Below, in pieces: positions 1 to 8,649 of a stretch of DNA of 64,000 nt (position 1 is its first letter; the number at the start of each line of letters is the position of its first letter). The position numbers and the translations under genes were made by a program. Source of the stretch: Marinobacter denitrificans (lineage in GTDB: Bacteria > Pseudomonadota > Gammaproteobacteria > Pseudomonadales > Oleiphilaceae); NCBI RefSeq assembly GCF_008795955.1, contig NZ_VMHN01000004.1, positions 124,001 through 188,000 of the forward strand. Reading direction: 5' to 3'. The notes under the pieces are model-generated. The model did not search any database. It saw only the letters and a list, made by a program, of their open reading frames with translations, and was not told the DNA's origin.

Positions 1-689
1 TCCAGCAAACCACAGATCACGTCATAGATGCGGCGGATATCATCCAGCACCCCTGTAAATCCGTCCGCGATACCTTCCTGGAGGCGCCCGTAGACGGCCA
101 GCGACTGCTCCGTGGAATTCATCGCCAGATAGCTTTCCCATTCCTGGCGGGCGCCGTTATTCCAGGTATTCTCCAGCAGAGCACAACACCGCTCTACAAA
201 GCCTTCGTAGGTATCGTAGAGCGCCTCCATGTCCGCCTGAGAAATATCGGGGGACATCACAACCCGGTATTCCTTGCCCGGTGTCACCGGCACTTCCGCG
301 AGGCCGTTTTCATCAGTGCTACCACTGTGGATGGTGTCCCAGCTATCGAATATCCAGCCGGTATTTTCCTGGATTTGGAAGCGCGTGGAGGGAATCGGGG
401 TCTTTCTTACATTCTCATGGAAGTGGGCAATCTTGATCTTGCGGGTTTCTTCGCAGGGAGCCACTGTCGACGACACCACTTCGTCCTCACTGACATCCTC
501 ACGATTGCCCTCGCCGTTTACCTCCAGAACTTGTTCATGGCCCATAAAAACGGAGGAAAACCAGCCGTCACGCCATTCGTCATAGGTTGCCGTAAGGGAT
601 TCCCGCAGCTCGCGGGTGATGGCGTTGATATCCGGAAGCGCGTCGGATGTCTGTTCTGAAGCCTGAAGAGCCGTCCGTGACTCGATCAT
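1..689 (-). CDS. Putative type VI secretion cargo effector, N-terminal part (runs off left edge)
   Basis: An open frame runs from an ATG at 689 to the left edge with no stop, giving the first 229 codons of a longer protein. A GAGGA ribosome site lies 7 bases before the ATG; the other ATG at 697 hits a stop after three codons. The gene begins 14 bases after the DUF4123 gene, the position where VgrG islands carry their cargo toxin. I recognise no catalytic domain. Visible are a hydrophilic acidic N-terminus, a likely beta-rich stretch at about residues 85-145 with a TDENG turn reminiscent of small Ig- or transthyretin-like carrier domains, and an amphipathic helical part from about 150 on. The toxic domain, if any, and the immunity gene would lie outside the window. 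Effector status is inferred from position only. Confidence 0.6.
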   Translation of the reverse strand, partial: MIESRTALQASEQTSDALPDINAITRELRESLTATYDEWRDGWFSSVFMGHEQVLEVNGEGNREDVSEDEVVSSTVAPCEETRKIKIAHFHENVRKTPIPSTRFQIQENTGWIFDSWDTIHSGSTDENGLAEVPVTPGKEYRVVMSPDISQADMEALYDTYEGFVERCCALLENTWNNGARQEWESYLAMNSTEQSLAVYGRLQEGIADGFTGVLDDIRRIYDVICGLL

Positions 690-703
690 CGATTCATCCT
701 CAA

Positions 704-1486
704 TCAGTGTGCGCCCTGGGATGCCTCACGCAACAGGGCATGGTGTATGGTTTGTACGTGCTCCGGAGAGAGTTCGGTAACAACCTCACCGCTGGTCAGG
801 CGGCGCAAATGGCGCTCGACTTTCTGGCGGGCGATGGGCTGCGGATACTGGATCAGGGGGGAGTGCTTCTTCTTGCCGAGGACGGAAATAGTGTTATCCA
901 CCAGACGATCCCAACAGAGAACGGCAATCTTCTCGAGAGTTTCAGCAGGCAGCGAAAACCACGGAAACTCAGGCGCTGGTATTGCGTGGTCTGGTGTGCC
1001 TGGATGATCTATCACCTCACCGTCCGGCAGAACGATGGATTGCGCTGGTCCCATCAACTTGGCGCGACAGCAATCATCAACACCCGAAAGAATGGCGCCA
1101 AGATACTGTGCGTCCCAGTAGCGAAAGAACACCTCCTTCCCGTCCGGCAGCAGAATCTTTGTAAGGCTGCGAACATGCCCAAATACCTCTTCCAGGGAGG
1201 CATCGCTGACGAGCCCCCATCCCCAATCCACACTGTCAGTTTCGTCAATCCAGTCGAGGAACCCGCTTGCGTCTGTCACCTGGACGAGGAAAGGCATCAC
1301 TTCGTGCCAGCCCGCGTATTGGGTGCCCTGGAATAGCGGGACGGCCGTCAGGCCATCGGTTGCGTAGAAGTGTTGTACCGGTTTTGCTGCACTGGTACCG
1401 CTCAGGACAAGGTACACAGAACTGCGGTTGCCCGAGGCCTGGCTGGCAACCTGCAACTGTGCCCGGAAATCACACGGCTCAGACAT
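704..1486 (-). CDS. DUF4123 family T6SS effector adaptor
   Basis: The 260-residue product resembles DUF4123 (Tap/TEC) chaperones, which load a specific effector onto the tip of a cognate VgrG before type VI firing. Supporting features are the length, the hydrophobic N-terminal strand (SVYLVLSG), the tandem SLTKILLPDGKEVFFRYWD stretch near residue 115, where family members carry an R(F/Y)WD pattern, and its place between vgrG and the candidate effector. The chosen ATG at 1486 overlaps the vgrG stop by 8 bases, suggesting translational coupling; a GTG at 1501 in the same frame is an alternative. The family match comes from pattern and context, not from a profile search. Confidence 0.8.
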   Translation of the reverse strand: MSEPCDFRAQLQVASQASGNRSSVYLVLSGTSAAKPVQHFYATDGLTAVPLFQGTQYAGWHEVMPFLVQVTDASGFLDWIDETDSVDWGWGLVSDASLEEVFGHVRSLTKILLPDGKEVFFRYWDAQYLGAILSGVDDCCRAKLMGPAQSIVLPDGEVIDHPGTPDHAIPAPEFPWFSLPAETLEKIAVLCWDRLVDNTISVLGKKKHSPLIQYPQPIARQKVERHLRRLTSGEVVTELSPEHVQTIHHALLREASQGAH

Positions 1487-3545
1487 CACAGACCCCGTCA
1501 CGACACTTCACACACTCTTCGCAGAACGGTGCATCCGACATCAGGTTATTGAACTGTGGCGCGGTGAGTGGTACTTCCGCGAGCCTTGCAGGTTGAATGG
1601 CTTCATGTACAAGTCCTTCCAGATCCTGCGGCATTTCCGCCATCACCACACCCTGCCCCGACCCACTGCCAGGCGCCCCACCGGAATTGATCTTGATGCC
1701 GGGGCCGGCCAGCGTTACACCGCTGGGGTCCAGTTTCAGCAGGCTGCCGCCAGCGGAAATGGTGAGTTCGGCGCCAGCGTCCAATACCACTTTGGCGCCG
1801 GCCTTATGGTGAACTTCGGTGCCCGCTTCGCTCAGGGTGCCCTGGCCAGATTTCTGGTGGAAGGTGCCGCCGATGTTCTGGCTGCAGTCGCCGCCGATGG
1901 TTTCCCGCTTTTCTCCGTCTACGGTGCAATGATCGTCGCCCTTGATGTGGCTGAACTCGCTGTTTTCCACCGTTCGATGGCAGTCATTCCGGATGACCTC
2001 GGTGCGGTTATTTTCCGTCAGCAGGTCCAGGTCTTTCTGGGCGTGGACATAAATCTGTTCCTTGTCCGCTTCGTCTTCAAACCGCAGTTCGTTACTGCCC
2101 TCGCCTTTGTGGGTCTGGGTTTTTAAGATGGTCCGGGTTTTGTGCTCCGGCAGCGCATAGGGCGGTGTGTTGGTGGCGTGGTAGGTTCTGCCGGTGATGA
2201 TGGGCTGGTCCGGGTCGCCGTCCAGGAAGCTGACGATGACTTCGTGGCCGATTCTGGGCAGGGCCATAAATCCATACTGGCCGCCGGCCCAGCCCTGGCT
2301 CACCCTGAGCCAGGCGCTGGAGTGTTCATCATTCTTTGAGTAGCGGTCCCAGGGGAACCTTACTTTTACCCTGCCGTGTTCGTCGCAGTGGATCTCTTCG
2401 CCGGCCGGGCCGGTCACGATGGCGATCTGGGGGCCGTCCATCAGGGGGCGGTGTTCCACTTGTGGGCGCCAGCTGCGGTCCGCGGGAATGGCATTGAACG
2501 CATTGTGATAGGTGGTGGCACCCCCAGTGCGTTCTTCTTCCAGGGCCTGGGGTTGTTCGCCAGTGTGGGTGATGCTGGTAAACAGCCATTCCCGGTTCAG
2601 GCTCTGGTTGTCGTGTTCGGTGAGTTCCACTTTGGCGCCCACGGTGAAATCGGAGCGGTTGCTCTGGCCGTTGGCGGTTGTTGCGTCGTTCCTGAGGGCA
2701 TCCAGGCGGTGTTCGGTGAAGGGCTGGCCGCTGGCGTCGGCTTTGAAGCGGCCGGGGTAGTCGTAGTGCTGGTAGTCTTCGCGCTGGGCGTCCAGTTTGT
2801 CGGCCTGGCTTTCATGCATCAGGGCGTAGGCGGGGTTCTTGAAGGTGTAGTCCTTCATGGCCACGGAGGCGGCCCTGATTCGCTCCCGGTAGCTGAACTG
2901 GAAGACCGCACTCTGGCGGCTGCTGCCACCGGCCTTGCCGTTGTATTCCACCGGTTCCAGTCTTGGGGCATCGCCATGGTGGTCGGCGATGATCAGGGCC
3001 GGTTGCTCTGGGCCTTCCACATCCCCGTGATGGTAGCGGTAGTGCCAGCCTTCTTCGGCAGACAGCCTCTCCATAAAGGCCAGGTCGCTTTCCCGATGCT
3101 GGACGCAGTATTCCCGTTCCTCGGGGGTGCGTTTAAGGTCAAACACGGTGTCGATGATGCCCCGCTCTTCCAGCAGGGTTCGCACGATGGCGTCGGTGCT
3201 TTGGGTCTGGAAGATGCGACTGTTGTGCATCAGGCCCAGGCGCCACAGTGGGGGCTGGACGATGACCTCGTAGCGGGTGCGGCGGTGGCCGGAGTCGCCC
3301 CGGGCGAATTCGTTGACCACACCGTGGAAACGACGCAGGGGGATGCCGTCCTGCCAGACCACCAGTTCCACGGGCTGTTCCAGGACTTCTTCAGGGGCAA
3401 TATCCGGCGAAGTACTGGCCAGTTCCAGCTTGCAGTGGCACAGCTTTGAGAGATGTTCGGTCAGTTCAAAGCGGACGACCACGAACAGGTCTTTGGGGAG
3501 TTGGCCAAGGGTGGCCGTGAACTGCAGTCCGGTTGCCTGAGGCAT
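1479..3545 (-). CDS. vgrG: Type VI secretion spike protein VgrG (TssI)
   Basis: VgrG forms the trimeric spike on the Hcp tube and carries effectors into target cells. The 688-residue protein has the usual order: gp27-like hub at about 1-370, gp5-type OB fold at about 380-460 (DEHGRVKVRFPWDR, then the WLRVSQGWAGGQYGF and GHEVIVSFLDGDPDQP motifs), a gp5-like repetitive beta-helix needle at about 480-615, and a tail to 688. The tail has no known enzyme domain but ends in a cysteine cluster, C-x2-C-x2-C-x4-C, within the last 18 residues. No structural T6SS genes (tssB/C, hcp, clpV) occur in the window, so this is an orphan vgrG island served by a secretion machine encoded elsewhere. The start has AGGGA a short distance upstream. 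Confidence 0.96.
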   Translation of the reverse strand: MPQATGLQFTATLGQLPKDLFVVVRFELTEHLSKLCHCKLELASTSPDIAPEEVLEQPVELVVWQDGIPLRRFHGVVNEFARGDSGHRRTRYEVIVQPPLWRLGLMHNSRIFQTQSTDAIVRTLLEERGIIDTVFDLKRTPEEREYCVQHRESDLAFMERLSAEEGWHYRYHHGDVEGPEQPALIIADHHGDAPRLEPVEYNGKAGGSSRQSAVFQFSYRERIRAASVAMKDYTFKNPAYALMHESQADKLDAQREDYQHYDYPGRFKADASGQPFTEHRLDALRNDATTANGQSNRSDFTVGAKVELTEHDNQSLNREWLFTSITHTGEQPQALEEERTGGATTYHNAFNAIPADRSWRPQVEHRPLMDGPQIAIVTGPAGEEIHCDEHGRVKVRFPWDRYSKNDEHSSAWLRVSQGWAGGQYGFMALPRIGHEVIVSFLDGDPDQPIITGRTYHATNTPPYALPEHKTRTILKTQTHKGEGSNELRFEDEADKEQIYVHAQKDLDLLTENNRTEVIRNDCHRTVENSEFSHIKGDDHCTVDGEKRETIGGDCSQNIGGTFHQKSGQGTLSEAGTEVHHKAGAKVVLDAGAELTISAGGSLLKLDPSGVTLAGPGIKINSGGAPGSGSGQGVVMAEMPQDLEGLVHEAIQPARLAEVPLTAPQFNNLMSDAPFCEECVKCRDGVCDV

Positions 3546-3726
3546 GTCTTCGATCCCTGAAGAAGTCTGGAATTTGAGTCAATCAACAAACGGCTCATCC
3601 TGAGCTTCGGTGATTATAACGATCGGCCCGGAGAATGTAACCCCGCATTCTTCAGGCCGGGATGTTGACCTCAAAACGATTCTGCTGCACCCTAATCTGG
3701 TTTCATTACGCAACCGGAGAAAGTTT

Positions 3727-4752
3727 GTGAGCAACTATACCAATCGAGCGGTGATTCTTAACAAGCGTCCCCAGGGCGAAATTCAGGACGACGATCTGGT
3801 ACTGGAAGAACGCCCCGTCCGCGAGCTCAAGGAAGGCGAAGTTCTGGCCAAAATATTGTGGCTGTCTCTGGACCCTTACATGCGCCCACGCATGAACGAC
3901 GCCAAGGGGTACATGGACCCCATTGGCGTTGGCGAGGTGGTTGTTGGCGAGAGTGTTGCACGGATTGTGGAGTCCCGTTCGGACAACCTGAAAGTGGGCG
4001 ATCTGGTGACCTGCTATTCCGGTTGGCAGGAATACGTGGTGTTCCCCGGCGACGCGGAGATGGTGTACAAGATTGACCAGAAGGATAACGTCCCCCTGCA
4101 GACTTACCTGGGTGTGGCCGGCATGCCGGGCCGTACCGGTTATTGCGGCCTGATGTACGTGGGTAAGCCGAAAGCCGGGGAAACGGTGGTGGTATCCGCA
4201 GCGTCCGGCCCTGTAGGGACTGTAGTGGGCCAGACGGCAAAGAAGGAAGGTTGCCGCGCGGTCGGTGTAGCCGGTGGCCCGGAGAAGTGCCGCTATGTGG
4301 TGGAGGAACTGGGCTTCGATGCCTGTGTCGACTACAAGGCCGGCAATCTGGAAGCGGACTTGAAAGCAGCCTGCCCCGATGGCATCGACATCTACTTCGA
4401 AAACGTTGGCGGCGCCGTCACCAGAGCGGTAGCGCCTCTTCTGAACCCCGGCGCGCGGGTACCCATTTGCGGCTTTGTGTCCGCCTACAACGCGGAAGAC
4501 ATGAACTCGGTGGAAACTCCCTTCCAGGTGCTCAAAGCGCTGGACCCAGTGCCGGAACACCGCTTCTTCCTGGTAACCGAGTGGCAGGACAAGCACCAGG
4601 AAATTACCAACATCCTTGCGGACCGCATTGCCTCCGGCGAACTGAAATACCGCGAAACCATCGCAGAAGGCCTGGAGAATGCAACGGAAGCCTTTAAAGG
4701 CATGCTGAAAGGCAAGAACTTCGGCAAGCAGTTGGTGCACATCGCCGACTAA
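3727..4752 (+). CDS. NADPH-dependent MDR-family oxidoreductase (CurA-like)
   Basis: This is a zinc-independent medium-chain dehydrogenase/reductase of the curcumin reductase / leukotriene B4 12-hydroxydehydrogenase group, which reduces the C=C bond of alpha,beta-unsaturated carbonyls with NADPH. The N-terminus (NRAVILNKRPQGE, LSLDPYMRPRM) and the Rossmann part (SAASGPVGTVVGQTAK, then VGVAGG) are typical of this group, and no zinc-ligand cysteines are seen. I place the start at GTG 3727, preceded by CGGAGA at good spacing. That gives 341 residues, close to E. coli CurA; the frame stays open 39 codons further upstream, but that part does not resemble the family. It stands alone on the plus strand, convergent with the next gene. 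Physiological substrate unknown. Confidence 0.9.
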   Translation: MSNYTNRAVILNKRPQGEIQDDDLVLEERPVRELKEGEVLAKILWLSLDPYMRPRMNDAKGYMDPIGVGEVVVGESVARIVESRSDNLKVGDLVTCYSGWQEYVVFPGDAEMVYKIDQKDNVPLQTYLGVAGMPGRTGYCGLMYVGKPKAGETVVVSAASGPVGTVVGQTAKKEGCRAVGVAGGPEKCRYVVEELGFDACVDYKAGNLEADLKAACPDGIDIYFENVGGAVTRAVAPLLNPGARVPICGFVSAYNAEDMNSVETPFQVLKALDPVPEHRFFLVTEWQDKHQEITNILADRIASGELKYRETIAEGLENATEAFKGMLKGKNFGKQLVHIAD

Positions 4753-4764
4753 TCCGGTGCCGGG

Positions 4765-4784
4765 AACCTCCAGGGAAGGAGGTT
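4765..4784. terminator. Weak hairpin between convergent genes
   Basis: A 7-bp inverted repeat (AACCTCC / GGAGGTT) with a 6-base loop sits between two convergent genes. The T-run on the plus side is short (TTTAA), so it may be only a weak terminator. Confidence 0.35.
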
Positions 4785-5752
4785 TAACCGGCTACCTGCA
4801 GCAACACCTTTCCAATATTGCGGTTTTCCGCCACATAGGACATGGCTTCACCGGCCTTTTCGATGGGCCAGGAACTGTCGATCACAGGATCAATCTGTCG
4901 GGCGCTGAGCAGCGGCCAGACGTTCTGGTATAAAGCGCTCATAACGTCACCCTTGTCGGCCACTGACCGTGACCGCAGTGTTGAACCGATCAGGCGATGG
5001 CGCTTCATCAGCATCAGCCCCAGATCCACTTCGGCCATGCGGCCACCCATCAGGCCAATGAGTATGATCCGGCCATCCATATTCAACACTTTCTGGTCTT
5101 CGGCGATGTAGTTGCCGCCTACCGGGTCCAGTACCATGTCGACCCCGCCCCAGGATTTTATAGCATCGACAAACGAGCCGTCCTTGCGATTCCATACGCC
5201 ACTGGCGCCGAGTCGTTTGCAGATTTCAAGCTTGTCGTTGTCACCGGCGGTGGCAAATACCGGGTTACCCAGTGCAGTTGCCAGCTGAATGACCGCCGTA
5301 CCCAGGCCACTGGCAGCGGCGTGAACCAACACCTTTTCACCGGGCTTGAGCGCCGCTTCGTGGTACAGGTTCAGCCAGGCGGTGGCAAACACTTCCGGAA
5401 TCGCCGCAGCCTCTTCCAGGCTGTACCCTTTCGGAATCGGCAATACCTGAACTGCCGGCACCACCACATGAGTGGCGTAACCACCGCCGGTGAGCAGGGC
5501 GCAAACCTCATCACCGGGCTTTAGATGACCCACTCCCTCACCTACTTCGGAGATGGTTCCGCTGACTTCCAGGCCCAGGATATCGGAAGCACCGGGTGGT
5601 GGCGGATAAACGCCGGCCCGCTGCATCAGGTCCGCACGGTTGATGGCGGTCCACGCAATATCAATAGCCACATGATTCTCAGGCACGTCGGAAGGAATGT
5701 CATAGGCCTCCCAGCTTAATGTGTCGCCACTGACCTTGATGGCTCTCATCAT
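4784..5752 (-). CDS. NAD(P)H quinone oxidoreductase, PIG3-type MDR family
   Basis: The 322-residue protein belongs to the quinone oxidoreductase branch of MDR proteins, like human PIG3/TP53I3 and bacterial Qor-type enzymes. Seen in the sequence: INRADLMQRAGVYPPPPGAS and LGLEVSGTISEVG near the N-terminus, and the NADPH site VHAAASGLGTAVIQLA near residue 145. Such enzymes reduce quinones or enones with NADPH in the cytoplasm. It is the last gene of the minus-strand operon beginning with glycerate kinase, 29 bases after the DUF3524 glycosyltransferase. Two ATGs are adjacent; the first (5752) has GGAG 9 bases upstream and is preferred. Nothing in the sequence ties it to glucosylglycerate metabolism. 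Confidence 0.9.
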   Translation of the reverse strand: MMRAIKVSGDTLSWEAYDIPSDVPENHVAIDIAWTAINRADLMQRAGVYPPPPGASDILGLEVSGTISEVGEGVGHLKPGDEVCALLTGGGYATHVVVPAVQVLPIPKGYSLEEAAAIPEVFATAWLNLYHEAALKPGEKVLVHAAASGLGTAVIQLATALGNPVFATAGDNDKLEICKRLGASGVWNRKDGSFVDAIKSWGGVDMVLDPVGGNYIAEDQKVLNMDGRIILIGLMGGRMAEVDLGLMLMKRHRLIGSTLRSRSVADKGDVMSALYQNVWPLLSARQIDPVIDSSWPIEKAGEAMSYVAENRNIGKVLLQVAG

Positions 5753-5781
5753 CTGTGCTTACTCCATATTTTGAGTCACGC

Positions 5782-6903
5782 TCAGCATACCGTCAGCTGG
5801 CCCAGAGTTGCACTGATCACTTTGTAATATTTCTTGTTCAGCTCACTGAGCCGCCAGGCTTGCGGTACACATGCCTCTGGAGGATGCTGCAACAACTGAC
5901 GCAGCAAACCGGCGGCGGCATCGGCTTCAACCGCCGGATCATCAGGATAGGTGGGGTAGCGTTGCTGCGCCGGCACATACTCGGGATAAGCCAGCCTGTC
6001 CGGCGCCAACGCCACGCAGCCGGACGCCATGGCTTCCAGCACAGACAACCCCTGGAAATCATGAAGGGCGGTAGAGATAACCACATCCGCTTCCGCCAGC
6101 AGGCAATCATAGTCCGCCCGACTTTCCAGGAATCCCCAGTGCACAATACGCGCGCGGTATCGCTCATGTATCAGACTCAAAGCTTCAGGCTGACTACGGA
6201 ATTGTTCACCCACTACGCTTAGCCGAAAATTCTGGCCCGCGGCCGTAAGTGCGTCGAGCAGACGCAGTAGCCGGTCCGGTGCCTTGTCGTACTCCCATCG
6301 ATGATTCCACAGCAGATGGGGGCACTGTGCATTGAAGGCCATGCTCCTCTTTAAAAACAGCCGGTCCTCAATGGGCACTGGGAGCACACGGGATTTTTCA
6401 CGGATACCGGGGATCAGCCCGTGAGGAAGCCCATCCGGCATCTTCGCCAGAAAACGATCAGCTCCCTCAAGAAAACTGTCGCGGTTCCAGGCGCTGTTGA
6501 ACACCACCTGGTCAGCTGCAACCGCACTGTACAGATTGACGATTTTGGGGTCGGCACTGGAATGCTGCTGCCCGGAATCCGGATAGGCAAACTGGTTCTC
6601 ATGCATGTAGAGAATAGCGGGCGTGCGGGCCAGATGAGGATGAAAGCCTTTTAACGAGGCCAGATCCACCATGGAGGTGACGATCAGCAGGTCATAACTG
6701 GCTTTCAGCGCCGGTTCCTGCAGCCAGGTCAGGGCATTCCCGCGAATCCGCCAGCGAAAAAACCGCGGCGGCAACGCCAACACTTCCCAGTGGAATTCAG
6801 GCTGGCTGGCCACCAGTTGTTCGCGCCAACGTTTGTGGCTGCCGGCGTCATAGGCGGATAAAAGCAGGATGCGGGGCCGATGGTCTGGAGAGTGCGATGA
6901 CAT
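5782..6903 (-). CDS. DUF3524 glycosyltransferase (tRNA-queuosine mannosyltransferase-like)
   Basis: The 373-residue protein has the N-terminal signature of the DUF3524 / GTDC1 family: LLLSAYDAGSHKRWREQL near residue 13, LALPPRFFRWRIRGNA near 42 and YMHENQFAYP near 99. A GT4-type C-terminal half follows (VLEAMASGCVALAPD). The animal family member QTMAN adds mannose to queuosine in tRNA-Asp; bacterial members are less studied. By homology this one would glycosylate queuosine in tRNA, with a nucleotide sugar as donor. It lies 15 bases downstream of the glucosylglycerate phosphorylase gene in the same operon, so a role in another glucosylation cannot be excluded. Family assignment is firm; substrate is inferred. 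Confidence 0.85.
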   Translation of the reverse strand: MSSHSPDHRPRILLLSAYDAGSHKRWREQLVASQPEFHWEVLALPPRFFRWRIRGNALTWLQEPALKASYDLLIVTSMVDLASLKGFHPHLARTPAILYMHENQFAYPDSGQQHSSADPKIVNLYSAVAADQVVFNSAWNRDSFLEGADRFLAKMPDGLPHGLIPGIREKSRVLPVPIEDRLFLKRSMAFNAQCPHLLWNHRWEYDKAPDRLLRLLDALTAAGQNFRLSVVGEQFRSQPEALSLIHERYRARIVHWGFLESRADYDCLLAEADVVISTALHDFQGLSVLEAMASGCVALAPDRLAYPEYVPAQQRYPTYPDDPAVEADAAAGLLRQLLQHPPEACVPQAWRLSELNKKYYKVISATLGQLTVC

Positions 6904-6918
6904 CCGCGCATTCTGCCA

Positions 6919-8649
6919 TCATTCCCGGTTGGACAGCCACACACTTTGATAGGGCTTGAGCGTCAGGCTTCCAGCCAGATCATCGATATTCAGGCCAGAG
7001 ATCAGGTCCTGCCACTGGTCTGTGCCGATTAGATTGATATCCCCCAGTGATACCTGCTGAATCTCGTCAGTGATGTTGTGTATGCAGAAGATGGACTGGT
7101 CCCGGAGCATGCTCTGACGCCAGAAACCAAATATTTGCAGCCCGAGGTGCAGCGTGAACTGGGTGGCGTTGGGGTGGAACGCCGGCTGTTTGCGGCGAAT
7201 GGCTATCAGCCGCTTGAGTTCGCTGAATACCTTGTGGTGATGACTCAAGGGAGCCGCCAGCTCGCTCTCAAGGTGATCCAGGTTCCACTGGCCCCGGTTG
7301 ATGGAGCGCAAACGACCGGTGTGCTCTACCCGTTCGCGGTCGTTTTCCGTACCCAGCAGGCTGTGGATATAGAACGCGGGGATCCCTTCCAAGGCCAGCA
7401 TGATGGCGTGGGCGCAGATAAAACGATGCAATTGCCAATGGTCTGCGCCCCGCTGGGCAGTTCCCTTTAACGCATCGAACAGGGCAATATTCATTTCATA
7501 GGGTTGATCCTTGCCGTCCGGAGTGCGCCGGTAGGACACCTTGCCCCCAAAGGATTCCATGGTATTGATCAGTCGCTGCTTTTCCTCTTCCGTCAGCAAT
7601 CCGTCGGTCGGGCGAAGACCTACCCCATCGTGGGAGGCAATAAAGTTGAGGTAGGTGGTGCCCATCTGGGCCGGGGGCATGCTCATCAGCCAGGTTTTCA
7701 GGTGGCGGCAGTTGCCGGTGACCAGAGTGTTGATCAGCAGCGGCGGCAGTGAAAAGTTGTAGATAACATGGGCTTCGTTGGCGTTACCGAAGTAGGTCAG
7801 GTTCTCCCGGTTGGGGACGTTGGTTTCAGTAATTACCACACCATGAGGGGTGTGATGTTCTATCAGCAGCCGGAGTAGCTTGATCAGTTCGTGGGTTTGC
7901 TGCAGATGAATGGAAGGCGTGCCCACTTCTTTCCAGAGGAAGGCCACCGCATCCAGCCGGAAGATAGTGACGCCTCGTTCCAGATAATAACGAATGATGC
8001 CCACGAACTCGTTCAGCACCTGGGGATTGGCAAAATTCAGATCGACCTGATCTTCGCTGAAGGTGCACCACACGTAACGCTCGCCGTCGTCAGTCTGAAC
8101 CGCATTGAGTAGAGGGGAAGTCCGGGGCCGGACCACGGCGCTCAAGTCATCCGTGGGGCGGGCTTCAAAGAAATAATCCTTGCCGGGATCGATCCGTTTT
8201 TTGAAATTCTCGAACCAGCGGCTGCGAGCCGACATGTGATTGATCACCAGGTCCGCCATCAGTTTGTATTTGCCGCCTATGCGCTCAATGTCCTCCCAGT
8301 CGCCGTGGGATTCGTTGACAGCCAGATAGTCCATCACCGAGAAGCCATCGTCGGAGCTGTAGGGGAAGAACGGCAGGATATGCACCGCGGATACCGTCTC
8401 CTTCAGGCAGTCTTCCAGGAACTGGAACAGGGTCTGGAGAGGTTTCTCGTTGCTGCGCTGGACCGTGTCTGCGTAGGTAATCAGCATCACATCGGACTCG
8501 TCCCAGTTGTTCTGGTGAGCCGGGGGTGCAGATGTGTCCGGCTCCAGGCCCATGGTCTCCAGCAGTTGATCCGCCAGGGAGCCGGTATCGATAGTGGGAT
8601 AGACCACATCCAACATGGTGATGAGCTTGTGGTGCAGGGTGTTGCTCAC
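6919..8649 (-). CDS. GH13_18 glucosylglycerate phosphorylase (sucrose phosphorylase family)
   Basis: This 576-residue glycoside phosphorylase would split glucosylglycerate with phosphate into alpha-glucose 1-phosphate and D-glycerate. GH13 catalytic residues are visible: nucleophile D233 in FRLDAVAF, acid/base E275 in [16 protein letters not shown] and stabiliser D341 in ASHDGVG. The ITETN loop differs from the IEVH-type loop of bifidobacterial sucrose phosphorylases and matches the glucosylglycerate / YcjM-like branch as I know it. Context is the stronger argument: glucosyl-3-phosphoglycerate synthase, phosphatase and glycerate kinase directly precede it. Translation starts at GTG 8649, which shares one base with the TAG stop of the synthase gene, and GAGGA lies upstream. 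Automated annotation may call it sucrose phosphorylase. Confidence 0.88.
   Translation of the reverse strand: MSNTLHHKLITMLDVVYPTIDTGSLADQLLETMGLEPDTSAPPAHQNNWDESDVMLITYADTVQRSNEKPLQTLFQFLEDCLKETVSAVHILPFFPYSSDDGFSVMDYLAVNESHGDWEDIERIGGKYKLMADLVINHMSARSRWFENFKKRIDPGKDYFFEARPTDDLSAVVRPRTSPLLNAVQTDDGERYVWCTFSEDQVDLNFANPQVLNEFVGIIRYYLERGVTIFRLDAVAFLWKEVGTPSIHLQQTHELIKLLRLLIEHHTPHGVVITETNVPNRENLTYFGNANEAHVIYNFSLPPLLINTLVTGNCRHLKTWLMSMPPAQMGTTYLNFIASHDGVGLRPTDGLLTEEEKQRLINTMESFGGKVSYRRTPDGKDQPYEMNIALFDALKGTAQRGADHWQLHRFICAHAIMLALEGIPAFYIHSLLGTENDRERVEHTGRLRSINRGQWNLDHLESELAAPLSHHHKVFSELKRLIAIRRKQPAFHPNATQFTLHLGLQIFGFWRQSMLRDQSIFCIHNITDEIQQVSLGDINLIGTDQWQDLISGLNIDDLAGSLTLKPYQSVWLSNRE

Noticed and set aside
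2376..3449. Long plus-strand frame (357 codons) opposite vgrG
   Set aside because: Antisense shadow of a well-conserved VgrG coding sequence; the translation is Val/Gly/Ala-rich with no family features.
3546..3726. Extra small gene or N-terminal extension before the CurA-like gene
   Set aside because: The upstream codons do not resemble the family and the GTG at 3727 has a proper ribosome site.
3706..4740. Long minus-strand frame (344 codons) opposite the CurA-like gene
   Set aside because: Codon-bias shadow; the plus-strand product has clear MDR motifs.
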